NCBI GenBank assembly: GCA_947447995.1 | Contig: CANFLQ010000019.1 | Span: forward strand, 1-32,252 | From: Bacteroidota bacterium | GTDB taxonomy: Bacteria > Bacteroidota > Bacteroidia > 2-12-FULL-35-15 | Reading direction: 5' to 3' | DNA: 32,252 nucleotides | Shown: positions 17,601 through 24,063 of the stretch, piece after piece | How positions within the stretch are numbered: position 1 is the stretch's first letter | Layout of the letters: each line of letters opens with the position of its first letter | The notes under the pieces: generated by a model | Told to the model about the DNA's origin: nothing | The model's database searches: none | Seen by the model: only the letters and a program-made list of their open reading frames with translations | Made by a program: the position numbers and the translations under genes

Positions 17601-18015
17601 ACGTTTTGGTAACAGCACCTCTCAACTTTCCTATACGTTTATTGACTCAGACAAAACGTCAGGCATTTATTATTATCGCCTAAAACAAACAGATTTTGAT
17701 GGTAAGTTCAAATATTCTTCAATTATAACGGCTGAATTAAATAATTCGAATTCCTTTTTTGAATTTGATGTTTATCCAAATCCAACAGATGGAGTAACAA
17801 TTAATTCCAAAATAACTTCAAATTATAATGACAACGTATTAATAGTAGTTGTGGATATTTTTGGACAAGAACTGTATTCAAATATAGTTATACTAAATAA
17901 AGAAGGGGAAAATATTTATGCCATTGACCCTCAACAAAAATTAAAGTCAGGAATATACACTATAACAGCAATATCTAATAACAATTACTATTCAAAAAGG
18001 CTTGTTGTAAACTAA
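11686..18015 (+). CDS. Giant repetitive surface/secreted protein with T9SS C-terminal sorting domain
   Basis: The 2109-residue protein has a signal peptide (MKKIYFICILGICITGHIYS, about 1-21) and a module WIGVTSTNWNTATNW near residue 24 that recurs as WNGSVSSAWETAANW near 924. The long middle is Thr/Ser/Asn/Gly-rich and poor in charge, built of beta-strand units. The recurring phrase G-N-(W/F)-x-N-N-G-T starts near residues 117, 412, 699, 1167, 1334, 1406, 1507 and 1615, followed by FxGxxQ and NNLT-like segments. This suggests a beta-helical or repeated beta-sandwich stalk. Then come FVNGPMKKIGDEPFVFPVGK (1757-1776), a fibronectin-like segment from LPIELLSFSAK (1919), and a type A sorting domain from about 2026 (VYPNPTDG, ending YSKRLVVN). 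This tail is removed on T9SS export and attachment. The probable role is adhesion or gliding; no catalytic motif is seen. Confidence 0.88.
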   Translation: MKKIYFICILGICITGHIYSQTSWIGVTSTNWNTATNWTSGVPSATVDVIIGDANFIGGFQPKLTATSVCKSLTIGSGAILSTLTIAKNITVSGNITIGANGTILHNVANTTITLKGNWTKTGTYTASLTTNQITFSGAAQILTGATTFKKLTINSGSTLTLANNIVVNTSLSISGTLNPTSAYIVSGTGTLTVNSGGVILVYAADFTSNYTISGTVSLNGSSTVNYAASTINQNITNSLTYGYLRVSGGLIKTLTGNLPTLNSTSANSGRIYIDAGTLDLQTYTANRGTTVTGGFIIIANGAFFKIGGTNTFPSNYNTITIASNATVEYSGTNQTVLATSYGNLTLSSSSGSVVKTMPVTALTIAGSLTSSISTGTSVSFTAGNNITVNRNVSLGASTTFDASSFLHTFKGNWINNGTITGSTSTVTLSGVNSVVSGVGVNNFNNLTFSGVGATGASTTSINVAGNLSTTGAGSFTHASNGIVSMTGTAKTILGNGFTFSNLNISGNITTAANIKIAGNFTVNGTFAASNGTSTFNGLTKIISGSGTITFFALNVLGTISTANSFTMLSNLSVAVAASLTATAGTATINGTTSFSGIANLYNVTINATKTLVMGTNSVLGIANTFTKTGTLNVTSNIPNTVEYNSSGAQSIVNTTYNNLTLANGGVKTVAGAITVNRDFTINPSVTFDASSFIFSLYRHWINNGIFTASTSDVQFRGANAADVTGASTFYKLTVNKSSTVLWVTLLSNITVTNNLTMTQGNMQTGTYSVTITGTRLGTGSGVIIGTITQNHTFTNGVIYYFEGPDNRIIFTSPSAGLTSVTVKSTLGAIADFDATRECILREYEIIIPSGTYTNATLRLHYQDNELNAFDEPNLAEFKFNSGTTWDSIGRTTFNSTTNYVEKTAIVTIAGRWTLSGVRNTVRWNGSVSSAWETAANWTTISGSNMSNRIPTSTDAAEIGQASFTNSPIITSAQTVNVLRYGSIQGSTLTIASGSLTTIGSIKGLWSAAASHTLDVASGTLIVGTNLDLCDGTAGHDILLKIGSGTATINFDLTQSSTGGVNFTGNGTLTIGGLYNYITGSFIAGSGTVIYTGTEAQIVAPVTYNNLTFTKSTETAVINAPTIVNGNITTSIGGELMVSNTLTVLGNITIGVGNEFTENGVLINVGGNWTNNGTFTVSNGSVNFNGTGNQSVNTNIFNTLIVNKLGGTLLLTGNLVINSNLTLTSGILDLSTFTANRSNTGGVITLGATSLLKTAGVSNFPGNFISTLLDATSTVEYNGAIAQNITDIDYGNLTFSNGGVSAKALQGDVQVNGDLLINLGATLDPGANKITLYGNFTNSGTYIPATSTLILNGTSKIFAGNTTLNNLTTITGTYSVTSSVLTVAGDMFCDTTASINFGNVDVTLDGDFTNKGTLISNGVLTFSGTRLQTFQLIGAIISASTGIVNFNGSVTPISNSVNSTVSFYTVNWNNTGTGAYVISSPWTVVKAINIATGTTLDFGSLTHNFYGNFTNNGTVTSSGILNFTPHPAYTSAATVTLDAVGGSFSSTGTVNFGSITTTPTLTIVDNTPTFNNVNITNTNAAGITPPNAWTIGQNLYIGSGAIFNAGTGLSHTIAGSITNNGTLNGNTSTITFTGNPAFIDGVGTDLYHNCTVAFGANLTLNKSIGIDANLVVDGDFISTGRTVTFSGTGNSTISGTAGIVTFDDLDQNKTNATTSLLVPVTITNELTLIDGIINTTSANILTVNNNASSTSGSSTCFVNGPMKKIGDEPFVFPVGKSGTPNIWARIEMINDASFQNFDSTTVFTCEYFKAAPVFYNNSSKMGIGVYSVSAIEYWDLDRTADPGNNAQCNIALYWEDATRSGITSNLDLFVAHYDVSGTTKWEKQGGTGIGGASGYVNSLIPVSSFSPLTFGTLFGINPLPIELLSFSAKIENSDRIKTSWVTASETNNDYFTLEKSIDGIHFIAIATMPSNARFGNSTSQLSYTFIDSDKTSGIYYYRLKQTDFDGKFKYSSIITAELNNSNSFFEFDVYPNPTDGVTINSKITSNYNDNVLIVVVDIFGQELYSNIVILNKEGENIYAIDPQQKLKSGIYTITAISNNNYYSKRLVVN

Positions 18016-18114
18016 ATATTATTTTGAAATATTGCAGCAAATACCAATAAAATTATTGATGATTCCTTTATTTTAATTACCCTCCATTTATTAGGTAATA
18101 AAGTATTAATAATG

Positions 18115-18137
18115 TTCCAAAGTTTAAAACTTTGGAA
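18115..18137. terminator. Inverted repeat after the T9SS cargo gene
   Basis: TTCCAAAGTTT and AAACTTTGGAA (11 bp each, 1 base between) form a near-perfect palindrome about 100 bp after the stop at 18015 and before the convergent apaG. There is no long T tract after it, so it is a weak terminator candidate. A third copy of ACTTTGGAA occurs at about 18160-18168. Confidence 0.4.
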
Positions 18138-18207
18138 TAATTCATCTCCTCAGAATAATACTTTGGAAAACATCTATAGCATCCGAAAAAAATAGATTAA
18201 AACCCGT

Positions 18208-18603
18208 TTAATTTAAACGGTAGGGCGCAACCAATTCAAATTTTGGAATAGCTACTTCAAAACGGGTACTATCCAATTTGCGTTCTATTAAATAAGTACC
18301 ACTCATTTTTCCCATATCTGTAGTAAGGCTGCATGTCGATTCGTATTCAAAAACTTCTCCTGGCATTATTACAGGTTGTTCGCCCACTACACCGTCGCCT
18401 TCAACTTCTCTGCGTTCATTAATTGAATCAAATATATACCAATGACGAGAAATTAATTGTACCGCAGCACTGCTCTTGTTTTCTATGCTAATATGATAGG
18501 AGAATAAAAAGTGATTATTTTCAGCAACCGAGTGTTCGTTATGAAAACTGGTTTGTACACTAACTTTTATACCGTGGGTTAATTGTGTGGCTTGACTTCC
18601 CAT
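18208..18603 (-). CDS. apaG: ApaG-domain protein
   Basis: The 131-residue protein is a stand-alone ApaG, a single beta-sandwich (fibronectin-like) domain. Visible family features are GIKVSVQTSF at the start, FLFSYHISIENKSSAAVQLISRHWYIFD (the YxYxIxIxN and LxxRHWxI stretch), REVEGDGVVGEQPVIMPGE (the G-x-G-V-V-G-x-Q-P motif) and MSGTYLIER. ApaG was named for its link to Ap4A/Co2+ phenotypes in enterobacteria; its molecular role in Bacteroidota is unclear. The length matches the family (about 125-130). It stands alone, transcribed towards the T9SS cargo gene, with a 220-bp gap before the upstream dihydroorotase-like gene. Confidence 0.92.
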   Translation of the reverse strand: MGSQATQLTHGIKVSVQTSFHNEHSVAENNHFLFSYHISIENKSSAAVQLISRHWYIFDSINERREVEGDGVVGEQPVIMPGEVFEYESTCSLTTDMGKMSGTYLIERKLDSTRFEVAIPKFELVAPYRLN

Positions 18604-18823
18604 ATAGTTTATATTAATATATTTTACCTGTTAACAATATTAGTAAAATATTTATTTAATTTAACTATAATATTAAAAAAGGTTTTAAACAATTTAGTTC
18701 TTTTTAAAATTGGGTGTTAAATTATCAACTATTGCTTTAAAATTAAAAGAGATAAAAACAGAGTTTATAATAAGTACTATTTAAAGAGTATTTACTCTAA
18801 ATTTTATGACTTTTTTGAGTTAG
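18604..18823. other. Intergenic gap, nothing recognised
   Basis: A 220-bp A/T-rich stretch between two minus-strand genes. It must contain the apaG promoter, but I see no TAnnTTTG match close to that start and no gene. Confidence 0.5.
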
Positions 18824-20092
18824 TTATTTATTTAAGTAAATTTGTTTTTTGTTAATTATTCCAATAACTTTCCCTTTAAATTTTGTTCCAATGAAAGGAG
18901 TGTTTGATGACTTTGATTGAATATTTTCCTTTTCAAATGTCCAGGTTAATTCAGGGTCAAATAATGTGATATTTGCAGGTTCCCCCTCTGCAATTATTGG
19001 CTGTTGAAGGTTTAGTATTTTTCGCGGTTTTGTTGTGAGGGTTTCAATTATTGTTTCAAGCGTAATATTTTTTCTGTTACTATTAATAAGTGCAAAGCAC
19101 GTTTCCAATCCTATCATGCCATTTGAAGCATCATCAAATTCCACATTTTTTGATTCAATATCTTGTGGCCTATGGTCACTGCTAATCGCATCAATAGTCC
19201 CATCTAAAAGTCCTTTTAATAAGCCTTCTATATCTGATTTTATTCTCAATGGAGGATTTAACTTATAATTACTGTCAAAATCGATTAAAGCACTATCGTC
19301 TAATGCAATATTATAAGCATTTATAGAAGCTGTAATTTTTAGTCCATTAGCTTTCGCTTTTCGGATAATATCAACAGATTTTTTTGTAGAAATATTAGCG
19401 AGATGAATTGGAGCGTTGGTATATTCAGATAGAAATATATTTCGGCTTACCATTAATTCTTCGGCAAGTGCCGGAATTCCTTTTAATCCAAGTTTTGTTG
19501 AGGTTATACCTTCATTTATTTTTCCTCCTTGAGAGATCGACTTTTCTTCGCAATGGGTAATTATTAAACTGTTAAAATTTTGGGTGTATAACAAGGCTCT
19601 TTTTAATAATCCAGCATCGTTTATAGCTTTTTTATCATCAGAAAATGCTACAGCGCCAGATTGGTGCATATCATACATTTCTGAAATATCTTTACCTTCC
19701 TGCTTGAATGATACTGTTCCAATAGGATATACATCAACAATGCTATCGATAGTTTTATTTTTAATATATATAACATCTCCTTTGGTATGGATTGGTGGAT
19801 TGGTGGATGATATTACTCCAACACTAGTAAATCCACCAGCAGCAGCAGCCTTAATACCACTCTTTAAATCTTCTTTTTGTTCAAATCCTGGATCACAAAA
19901 ACTAACTTGCATGTCCATCCATCCAACAGATAAATGGAGGTTTTTACCTTCAATTATTTTGGTGTTTTTTTCTGCGGATAATTTTGTTTTAATGGATTTA
20001 ATAATTCCATTTTCAATTAACACATCTACTACTTTACCATTATAAATAGTATTGATATTGATGATTTTAGCCGATTTGATAAGTATTTTCAT
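18824..20092 (-). CDS. Dihydroorotase-like protein (amidohydrolase fold) lacking the metal-binding HxH
   Basis: The 422-residue protein has the cyclic amidohydrolase fold of dihydroorotase (pyrimidine pathway): GWMDMQVSFCDPGFEQKEDL (57-76), AAAAGGFTSVGVIS, AVAFSDDKKAI, HCEEKSIS, IHLANISTKKS, PPLRIKSDIEGL and ISSDHRPQDIE. In active enzymes the first motif reads D-x-H-x-H-x-R-x-P-G. Here the two histidines are Gln62 and Ser64, and the Arg is replaced too, so the binuclear metal site cannot form in the usual way. Other metal-site residues (DH near the C-terminal third, HC, IH) remain. This is the PyrC'/PyrX-like variety, which may be non-catalytic or work with ATCase. I recall similar proteins, annotated as dihydroorotase, in many Bacteroidota. 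Eleven bp separate it from the upstream BatA-type gene, so they form an operon. Confidence 0.82.
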   Translation of the reverse strand: MKILIKSAKIININTIYNGKVVDVLIENGIIKSIKTKLSAEKNTKIIEGKNLHLSVGWMDMQVSFCDPGFEQKEDLKSGIKAAAAGGFTSVGVISSTNPPIHTKGDVIYIKNKTIDSIVDVYPIGTVSFKQEGKDISEMYDMHQSGAVAFSDDKKAINDAGLLKRALLYTQNFNSLIITHCEEKSISQGGKINEGITSTKLGLKGIPALAEELMVSRNIFLSEYTNAPIHLANISTKKSVDIIRKAKANGLKITASINAYNIALDDSALIDFDSNYKLNPPLRIKSDIEGLLKGLLDGTIDAISSDHRPQDIESKNVEFDDASNGMIGLETCFALINSNRKNITLETIIETLTTKPRKILNLQQPIIAEGEPANITLFDPELTWTFEKENIQSKSSNTPFIGTKFKGKVIGIINKKQIYLNK

Positions 20093-20103
20093 CTTTTTTT
20101 TGT

Positions 20104-22230
20104 TTATCCTTTAACAAAACGTAATAATAAAATTTCAATCGCAAAAAATACAAGCGATAAAAAAATGCAAAATTTCCAAAGTTTTTCACCTTGATTAATG
20201 TTTGAAATGTATTCTTTGAAATGTTGTTGTTGTGCTTTTATTGTATTGAAATTGAATAAGTTATTTGAGGTTATCTTTTCATGTAGTTCATCGTAGTTAA
20301 AGCAAGCAAGATTTGACTCTGATCGGTTGTAATTTAATGCAAAGCATGTAATTAAATTATTTTCAGAAAATAAATTATAATTACCATCATTTATAATTTG
20401 ATTACGAACATTGATTACTGTTTTTGAGTTTATAATTTTATTTTCTGGTATAATATCAAATTTTGAATTTAAACTTTTTAAATGACATATTTTTTTTTCT
20501 GGCAAATTGGATGTTAATTCAATATTTTCATTTGACCCTATTGTGTAAAAAAGAGGGCTAGTATTTCTACTGTTTATGGCTATTTTGTATAATGTTGGAA
20601 CAAAAAGTGCATGTTTAGCAAAATTGCTAAACTCCTGTTGGAGTGATATAGAAGATAAATAAATTTCCCCTTTCTTATAATAAAATTGGCTTAATAATAT
20701 ATCACCATTTTGTAATTTCAATAAAAAATCTTGATTTGTTTTTGTAGTTCTTGAAAGTATGAAATGTTTGTAAATAATTGGTAAATATAGATTATCCTGA
20801 TTGATTTTTTTTTTGTCAAAAACATCTTTAAAAATAGGGTGTTCTAGGTTTATCTTTTCTGTTTTGGTTTTGGACGTGTCTAACGATTCAAAATAATTTG
20901 CATCTAACAAGCTTAAAAAATCTTTATAAGATTTTAGATCGCAATTTGCATTTGGGAAAATAAGTAGGTTGCCACCGTTACTGGTGAATTTAGTCAGTTC
21001 TTGTGATAATCCAGAAGGTATTGTTTTTAGTTCATTTAAAATAATTAATTGATTGTTAAACAATGAGGAATAGTCCAGTGAATTTTCACCTGTGTTTTTT
21101 AAAATGAATAATGAGTCGTCTTGAAATAATTTATTTATAAATGGGCTTCCAGAGTTTTTAGCATCATCAACAGACGAATTTATGCAAAGTACAGAAATAT
21201 TTTTTGCAAGTTCATAGCTAATATAAAACGTATCATCAAATGAAATTGGAAAGTCATTTATTTCTAACCTGCAATTCATTAAAGCTGAACGAGAGTTAGT
21301 TAAATTAGATGTTTTTATTTCATTAGGATAAGTAATATAAGTCAAAACAATTTCGGTTTCTGATTCGTTTTCGACACTATAGCTCCCTAACGTTTTTTGA
21401 ATTTCGTTTATAAATAATTTAATAGACCTATTTTCTAAATCTTTATTTGATGTGTTTTTTATAACTACATGGAGTTTTTCAATTTCATTAAACTGCCTAA
21501 CAGGTGTTTCAAACCAGCATGTATCAATGTAAATATTGTTTTTTTTAGTTGCTATTACTGGAACTAAATTAAAAAGGATATTAGTGTCATTTTTAATTAA
21601 ATCTACGTTGAAATTACTTTTTTGAAAATCGGAAATTATGAAGGACAGTTTATTTTTTTCATTAACGTTTGAAATATTATTTTTAGAGTTTTGTAATATA
21701 TCTTTTTGTCTGGAAGTAATTTCGGAAATAGTACGAACTTTAGAACTGATTTTTATTTCGTCGAGTAAAGAGGTAAATTCTTCTTTACTAACAAGTTTTT
21801 GATGTTTTCCTTCAAAATCATTTGTTAATAATTGAAATTGGTCAGTTGGTTTAAAATTGGTTGCAATTTCAAGTGCGTTTTTTTTTGCTTCATCAAGTAG
21901 TGTACCGTTTTCATTGATGGCATTCATACTAAAAGAGTTGTCTATAAACACACTTATAATTTTATTACCACTATGTATTTTATTGATTTGAGTAGGAATA
22001 AATGGTTGGGAAAAGGCCAAAACAAGAAAAATGATAGCTAAAATACGAGCGGCTAAAATTAATAAATGTTTTAGTTTTGATACGGCTTTGGTTTCTTCAT
22101 TTACTTCTTTAAGAAATTTAACATTACTAAAATATACGGTTGTAAATTTTCGAAAATTAAATAAATGAATAATAATAGGTATGGCAATTGCCAAAAGTGC
22201 AAAAAGGAAAGAAGGGTATAGGAAACTCAT
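20104..22230 (-). CDS. BatA-type membrane protein with vWA domain
   Basis: The 708-residue inner-membrane protein begins with the BatA (aerotolerance N-terminal) module: TM1 about 5-24 (LYPSFLFALLAIAIPIIIHL), the FNFRKFTTVYFSNVKFL segment, and TM2 about 55-74. A periplasmic-side vWA-like domain follows, with a DxSxS MIDAS at Asp97-Ser99-Ser101 (FIDNSFSMNA). After a long beta-rich region it ends in a TM helix (about 684-703) and LRFVKG. The ATG at 22230 is chosen over the in-frame TTG just before it, since the promoter box TATCTTTG ends 7 nt upstream. Its role is not known. It is operonic with the dihydroorotase-like gene, an arrangement I recall from other Bacteroidota. Its codon and base composition match its neighbours. 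Confidence 0.82.
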   Translation of the reverse strand: MSFLYPSFLFALLAIAIPIIIHLFNFRKFTTVYFSNVKFLKEVNEETKAVSKLKHLLILAARILAIIFLVLAFSQPFIPTQINKIHSGNKIISVFIDNSFSMNAINENGTLLDEAKKNALEIATNFKPTDQFQLLTNDFEGKHQKLVSKEEFTSLLDEIKISSKVRTISEITSRQKDILQNSKNNISNVNEKNKLSFIISDFQKSNFNVDLIKNDTNILFNLVPVIATKKNNIYIDTCWFETPVRQFNEIEKLHVVIKNTSNKDLENRSIKLFINEIQKTLGSYSVENESETEIVLTYITYPNEIKTSNLTNSRSALMNCRLEINDFPISFDDTFYISYELAKNISVLCINSSVDDAKNSGSPFINKLFQDDSLFILKNTGENSLDYSSLFNNQLIILNELKTIPSGLSQELTKFTSNGGNLLIFPNANCDLKSYKDFLSLLDANYFESLDTSKTKTEKINLEHPIFKDVFDKKKINQDNLYLPIIYKHFILSRTTKTNQDFLLKLQNGDILLSQFYYKKGEIYLSSISLQQEFSNFAKHALFVPTLYKIAINSRNTSPLFYTIGSNENIELTSNLPEKKICHLKSLNSKFDIIPENKIINSKTVINVRNQIINDGNYNLFSENNLITCFALNYNRSESNLACFNYDELHEKITSNNLFNFNTIKAQQQHFKEYISNINQGEKLWKFCIFLSLVFFAIEILLLRFVKG

Positions 22231-22237
22231 CAAAGCC

Positions 22238-22245
22238 CAAAGATA
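22238..22245 (-). promoter_or_regulatory. -7 promoter element giving a near-leaderless mRNA for the BatA-type gene
   Basis: The minus strand reads TATCTTTG, an exact TAnnTTTG match, followed by GGCTTTG and then the ATG at 22230. The expected transcription start coincides with the start codon region. No -33 TTG is obvious. Confidence 0.6.
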
Positions 22246-22439
22246 ATATATTTTGGATTTAATATACGTGTTTTGTTAAAATAAAAGTAACACTATGATG
22301 TAAAAAAACGATTACAAAAAATAAAAAAAATGTTGTTGTTCGTGATAAAATGAAGGGGAAAGGTTTTTAATTACCTCATCCAACAATGCAATTCTAAAAA
22401 ACTTGTCACGATTGATGAATATATATCATATTTTTGAAT

Positions 22440-22447
22440 TACTTTTG
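22440..22447 (+). promoter_or_regulatory. -7 promoter element of the TPR membrane-protein gene
   Basis: TACTTTTG matches TAnnTTTG and is followed by CAACCTG, resembling the CAACCT that follows the box at 1847. It would give a leader of about 37 nt before the ATG at 22491. The closest TTG upstream (22412-22414) is 25 bp away. Confidence 0.5.
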
Positions 22448-22490
22448 CAACCTGTTAAAAGCAATGGATTCAAATCTTTAAGTAAATATC

Positions 22491-23144
22491 ATGAAATTTT
22501 TACGTTTTTATATTTTATATCGTTTACCTATTATTTTTATATTAGTAATATTGGGTGTTTTGTCGCATTTGTATTATGATGTTGTAACAGCTTGGATTTG
22601 CTATATATTGGCATTATTCTCTATTATACTGTATTTTATGCTTGGAACTATGCGACTTGTTCAAGAAGCAGTTTCAGAAGGTGATGTAGATTCCGCTTCT
22701 CGTTATATTAAACAAATAAAATTTCCGCGTTTATTATTTAAACCAGTTCGATCTGGGTATTATATGTTGCAAAGTAATTTGGCAATGGCTTCTGACGATC
22801 TTACAACTGCAGAAAGTAATATTCGTAAAAGTTTGAATACTAAATCTTCTATTATTGGGAATATTAAAGGAGAAAATTTATTGCAATTAGGTTTTATTCA
22901 ACTAAAAAAAGGAAACCATAAAGAAGCGCGTTTAACCTTAGTGGAAGCTGTAAAAGAAGGTATTTCGGATAAAGAATCCTTGGCAGCAGCGTATCTTCAA
23001 CTATGTTCGTTAGAGATACAGCGTACTCAAAACAGAGTAGCTAAAGATTATTTCAGAAAAGCAAAAGCGTTAAAACCTAAGTCGGAAGAAATTGTTAAAC
23101 AAATAAAACAAATGGATAAGCAAATTGCCCGTATTCCAGGGTAG
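22491..23144 (+). CDS. Membrane-anchored TPR protein
   Basis: The 217-residue protein has two N-terminal TM helices (about 8-28 and 33-53, IIFILVILGVLSHLYY and WICYILALFSIILYFMLG). A soluble helical part of tetratricopeptide-like repeats follows: SGYYMLQSNLAMASDDLTTA, LLQLGFIQLKKGNHKEARLT and AAYLQLCSLEIQRTQNRVAK DYFRKAKAL. The TPR units imply protein-protein contacts at the cytoplasmic face of the inner membrane; no enzyme motif is present. It converges with the MoxR gene and is divergent from the BatA-type gene, so it is not in an operon with either. Function unknown. Confidence 0.7.
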   Translation: MKFLRFYILYRLPIIFILVILGVLSHLYYDVVTAWICYILALFSIILYFMLGTMRLVQEAVSEGDVDSASRYIKQIKFPRLLFKPVRSGYYMLQSNLAMASDDLTTAESNIRKSLNTKSSIIGNIKGENLLQLGFIQLKKGNHKEARLTLVEAVKEGISDKESLAAAYLQLCSLEIQRTQNRVAKDYFRKAKALKPKSEEIVKQIKQMDKQIARIPG

Positions 23145-23168
23145 TTTATACTGTATTTGTTAGCTTTT

Positions 23169-23220
23169 AAAAATGTGCAACATTTTTACCCCAATAAATA
23201 TTAGTTCACTCACTAATATT
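23169..23220. terminator. Two hairpins between convergent genes
   Basis: AAAAATGT (23169-23176) pairs with ACATTTTT (23180-23187) across a 3-nt loop. AATATTAGT (23197-23205) pairs with ACTAATATT (23212-23220) across 6 nt and overlaps the moxR-like stop codon. Both are AT-rich; the first, with A and T flanks, is the better bidirectional terminator candidate for the TPR and MoxR genes. Confidence 0.45.
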
Positions 23221-24052
23221 GTATCGATTTATTCCCCATTCTTTTCAACAGTTCTACATCTTGTTCATTTTTAATCAAAGCACCTTCATAAGGCAATTTG
23301 CTTTTGGAAACATTTAAGTTTTTAAGGTCCGAAATATTTAAACCTCCAATTTGTAAAAGGCGCAACCAATCAATCAATTCACTGGTTGAAGGTTTTTTCT
23401 TCATGTTGTTAATGTCGCGTATAGAATAGAATACACGCATGGCTTCCGCAATTAATTTTTCTTCAATGTGAGGAAAATGCACATTTACAATTTCTTTCAT
23501 AATATCTCTATCAGGAAATGAGATAAAGTGGAAAAAACAACGACGTAAAAAAGCATCTGGAAGGTCGCGTTCGTTGTTAGATGTAATAATAATAATGGGG
23601 CGATGTTTTGCGGTTATCGTTCTTTGAAGTTCGTAACAATAAAATTCCATTTTATCCAATTCCAATAATAAATCGTTGGGGAACTCTATATCAGCTTTAT
23701 CAATTTCATCAATTAATAAAACAACTTGCTCATCGCTTTCAAAAGCTTGCCAAACAGGACCTTTGTTAATGTAATGACTGATGTCTTTCACTTTTTCATC
23801 ACCCAATTGCGAATCTCGTAAACGAGCAACGGCATCATATTCGTACAATCCTTGTTGCGCTTTGGAGGTGCTTTTAACATGCCAGGTATATATTTTTTTG
23901 TTCAATGATTTGGCTACTTCAAATGCCAATAAGGTTTTTCCAGTACCTGGTTCGCCTTTTATTAATAAAGGTTTTTGCAAAGTTACTGCTGCATTTACTG
24001 CAATTTGCAAGTCGGGCGAAGCCACATAATTATCTGTTCCTGTAAATTTCAT
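23213..24052 (-). CDS. MoxR-family AAA+ ATPase
   Basis: The 279-residue cytosolic ATPase shows Walker A GEPGTGKT (33-40), Walker B VLLIDEIDKAD (111-121), sensor-1 IIITSNNERDLPDAF (154-168) and the following LRRCFFHFISFPD with arginine(s) suitable as arginine finger. These are MoxR/AAA_5-type features. MoxR ATPases usually work as chaperone-like remodelers, often to insert metal or cofactor into a partner, together with a vWA protein. Its ATG is 11 bp downstream of the stop of the vWA/CoxE-like gene, so the two form the expected operonic pair. The substrate enzyme is not identifiable in the window. Confidence 0.92.
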   Translation of the reverse strand: MKFTGTDNYVASPDLQIAVNAAVTLQKPLLIKGEPGTGKTLLAFEVAKSLNKKIYTWHVKSTSKAQQGLYEYDAVARLRDSQLGDEKVKDISHYINKGPVWQAFESDEQVVLLIDEIDKADIEFPNDLLLELDKMEFYCYELQRTITAKHRPIIIITSNNERDLPDAFLRRCFFHFISFPDRDIMKEIVNVHFPHIEEKLIAEAMRVFYSIRDINNMKKKPSTSELIDWLRLLQIGGLNISDLKNLNVSKSKLPYEGALIKNEQDVELLKRMGNKSIQY

Positions 24053-24063
24053 GACTGTATTTA

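Noticed and set aside
18115-18168. TTCCAAAGTTT inverted repeat as transposon end
   Set aside because: No transposase, target duplication or matching distant end is visible. A terminator or chance palindrome is simpler.
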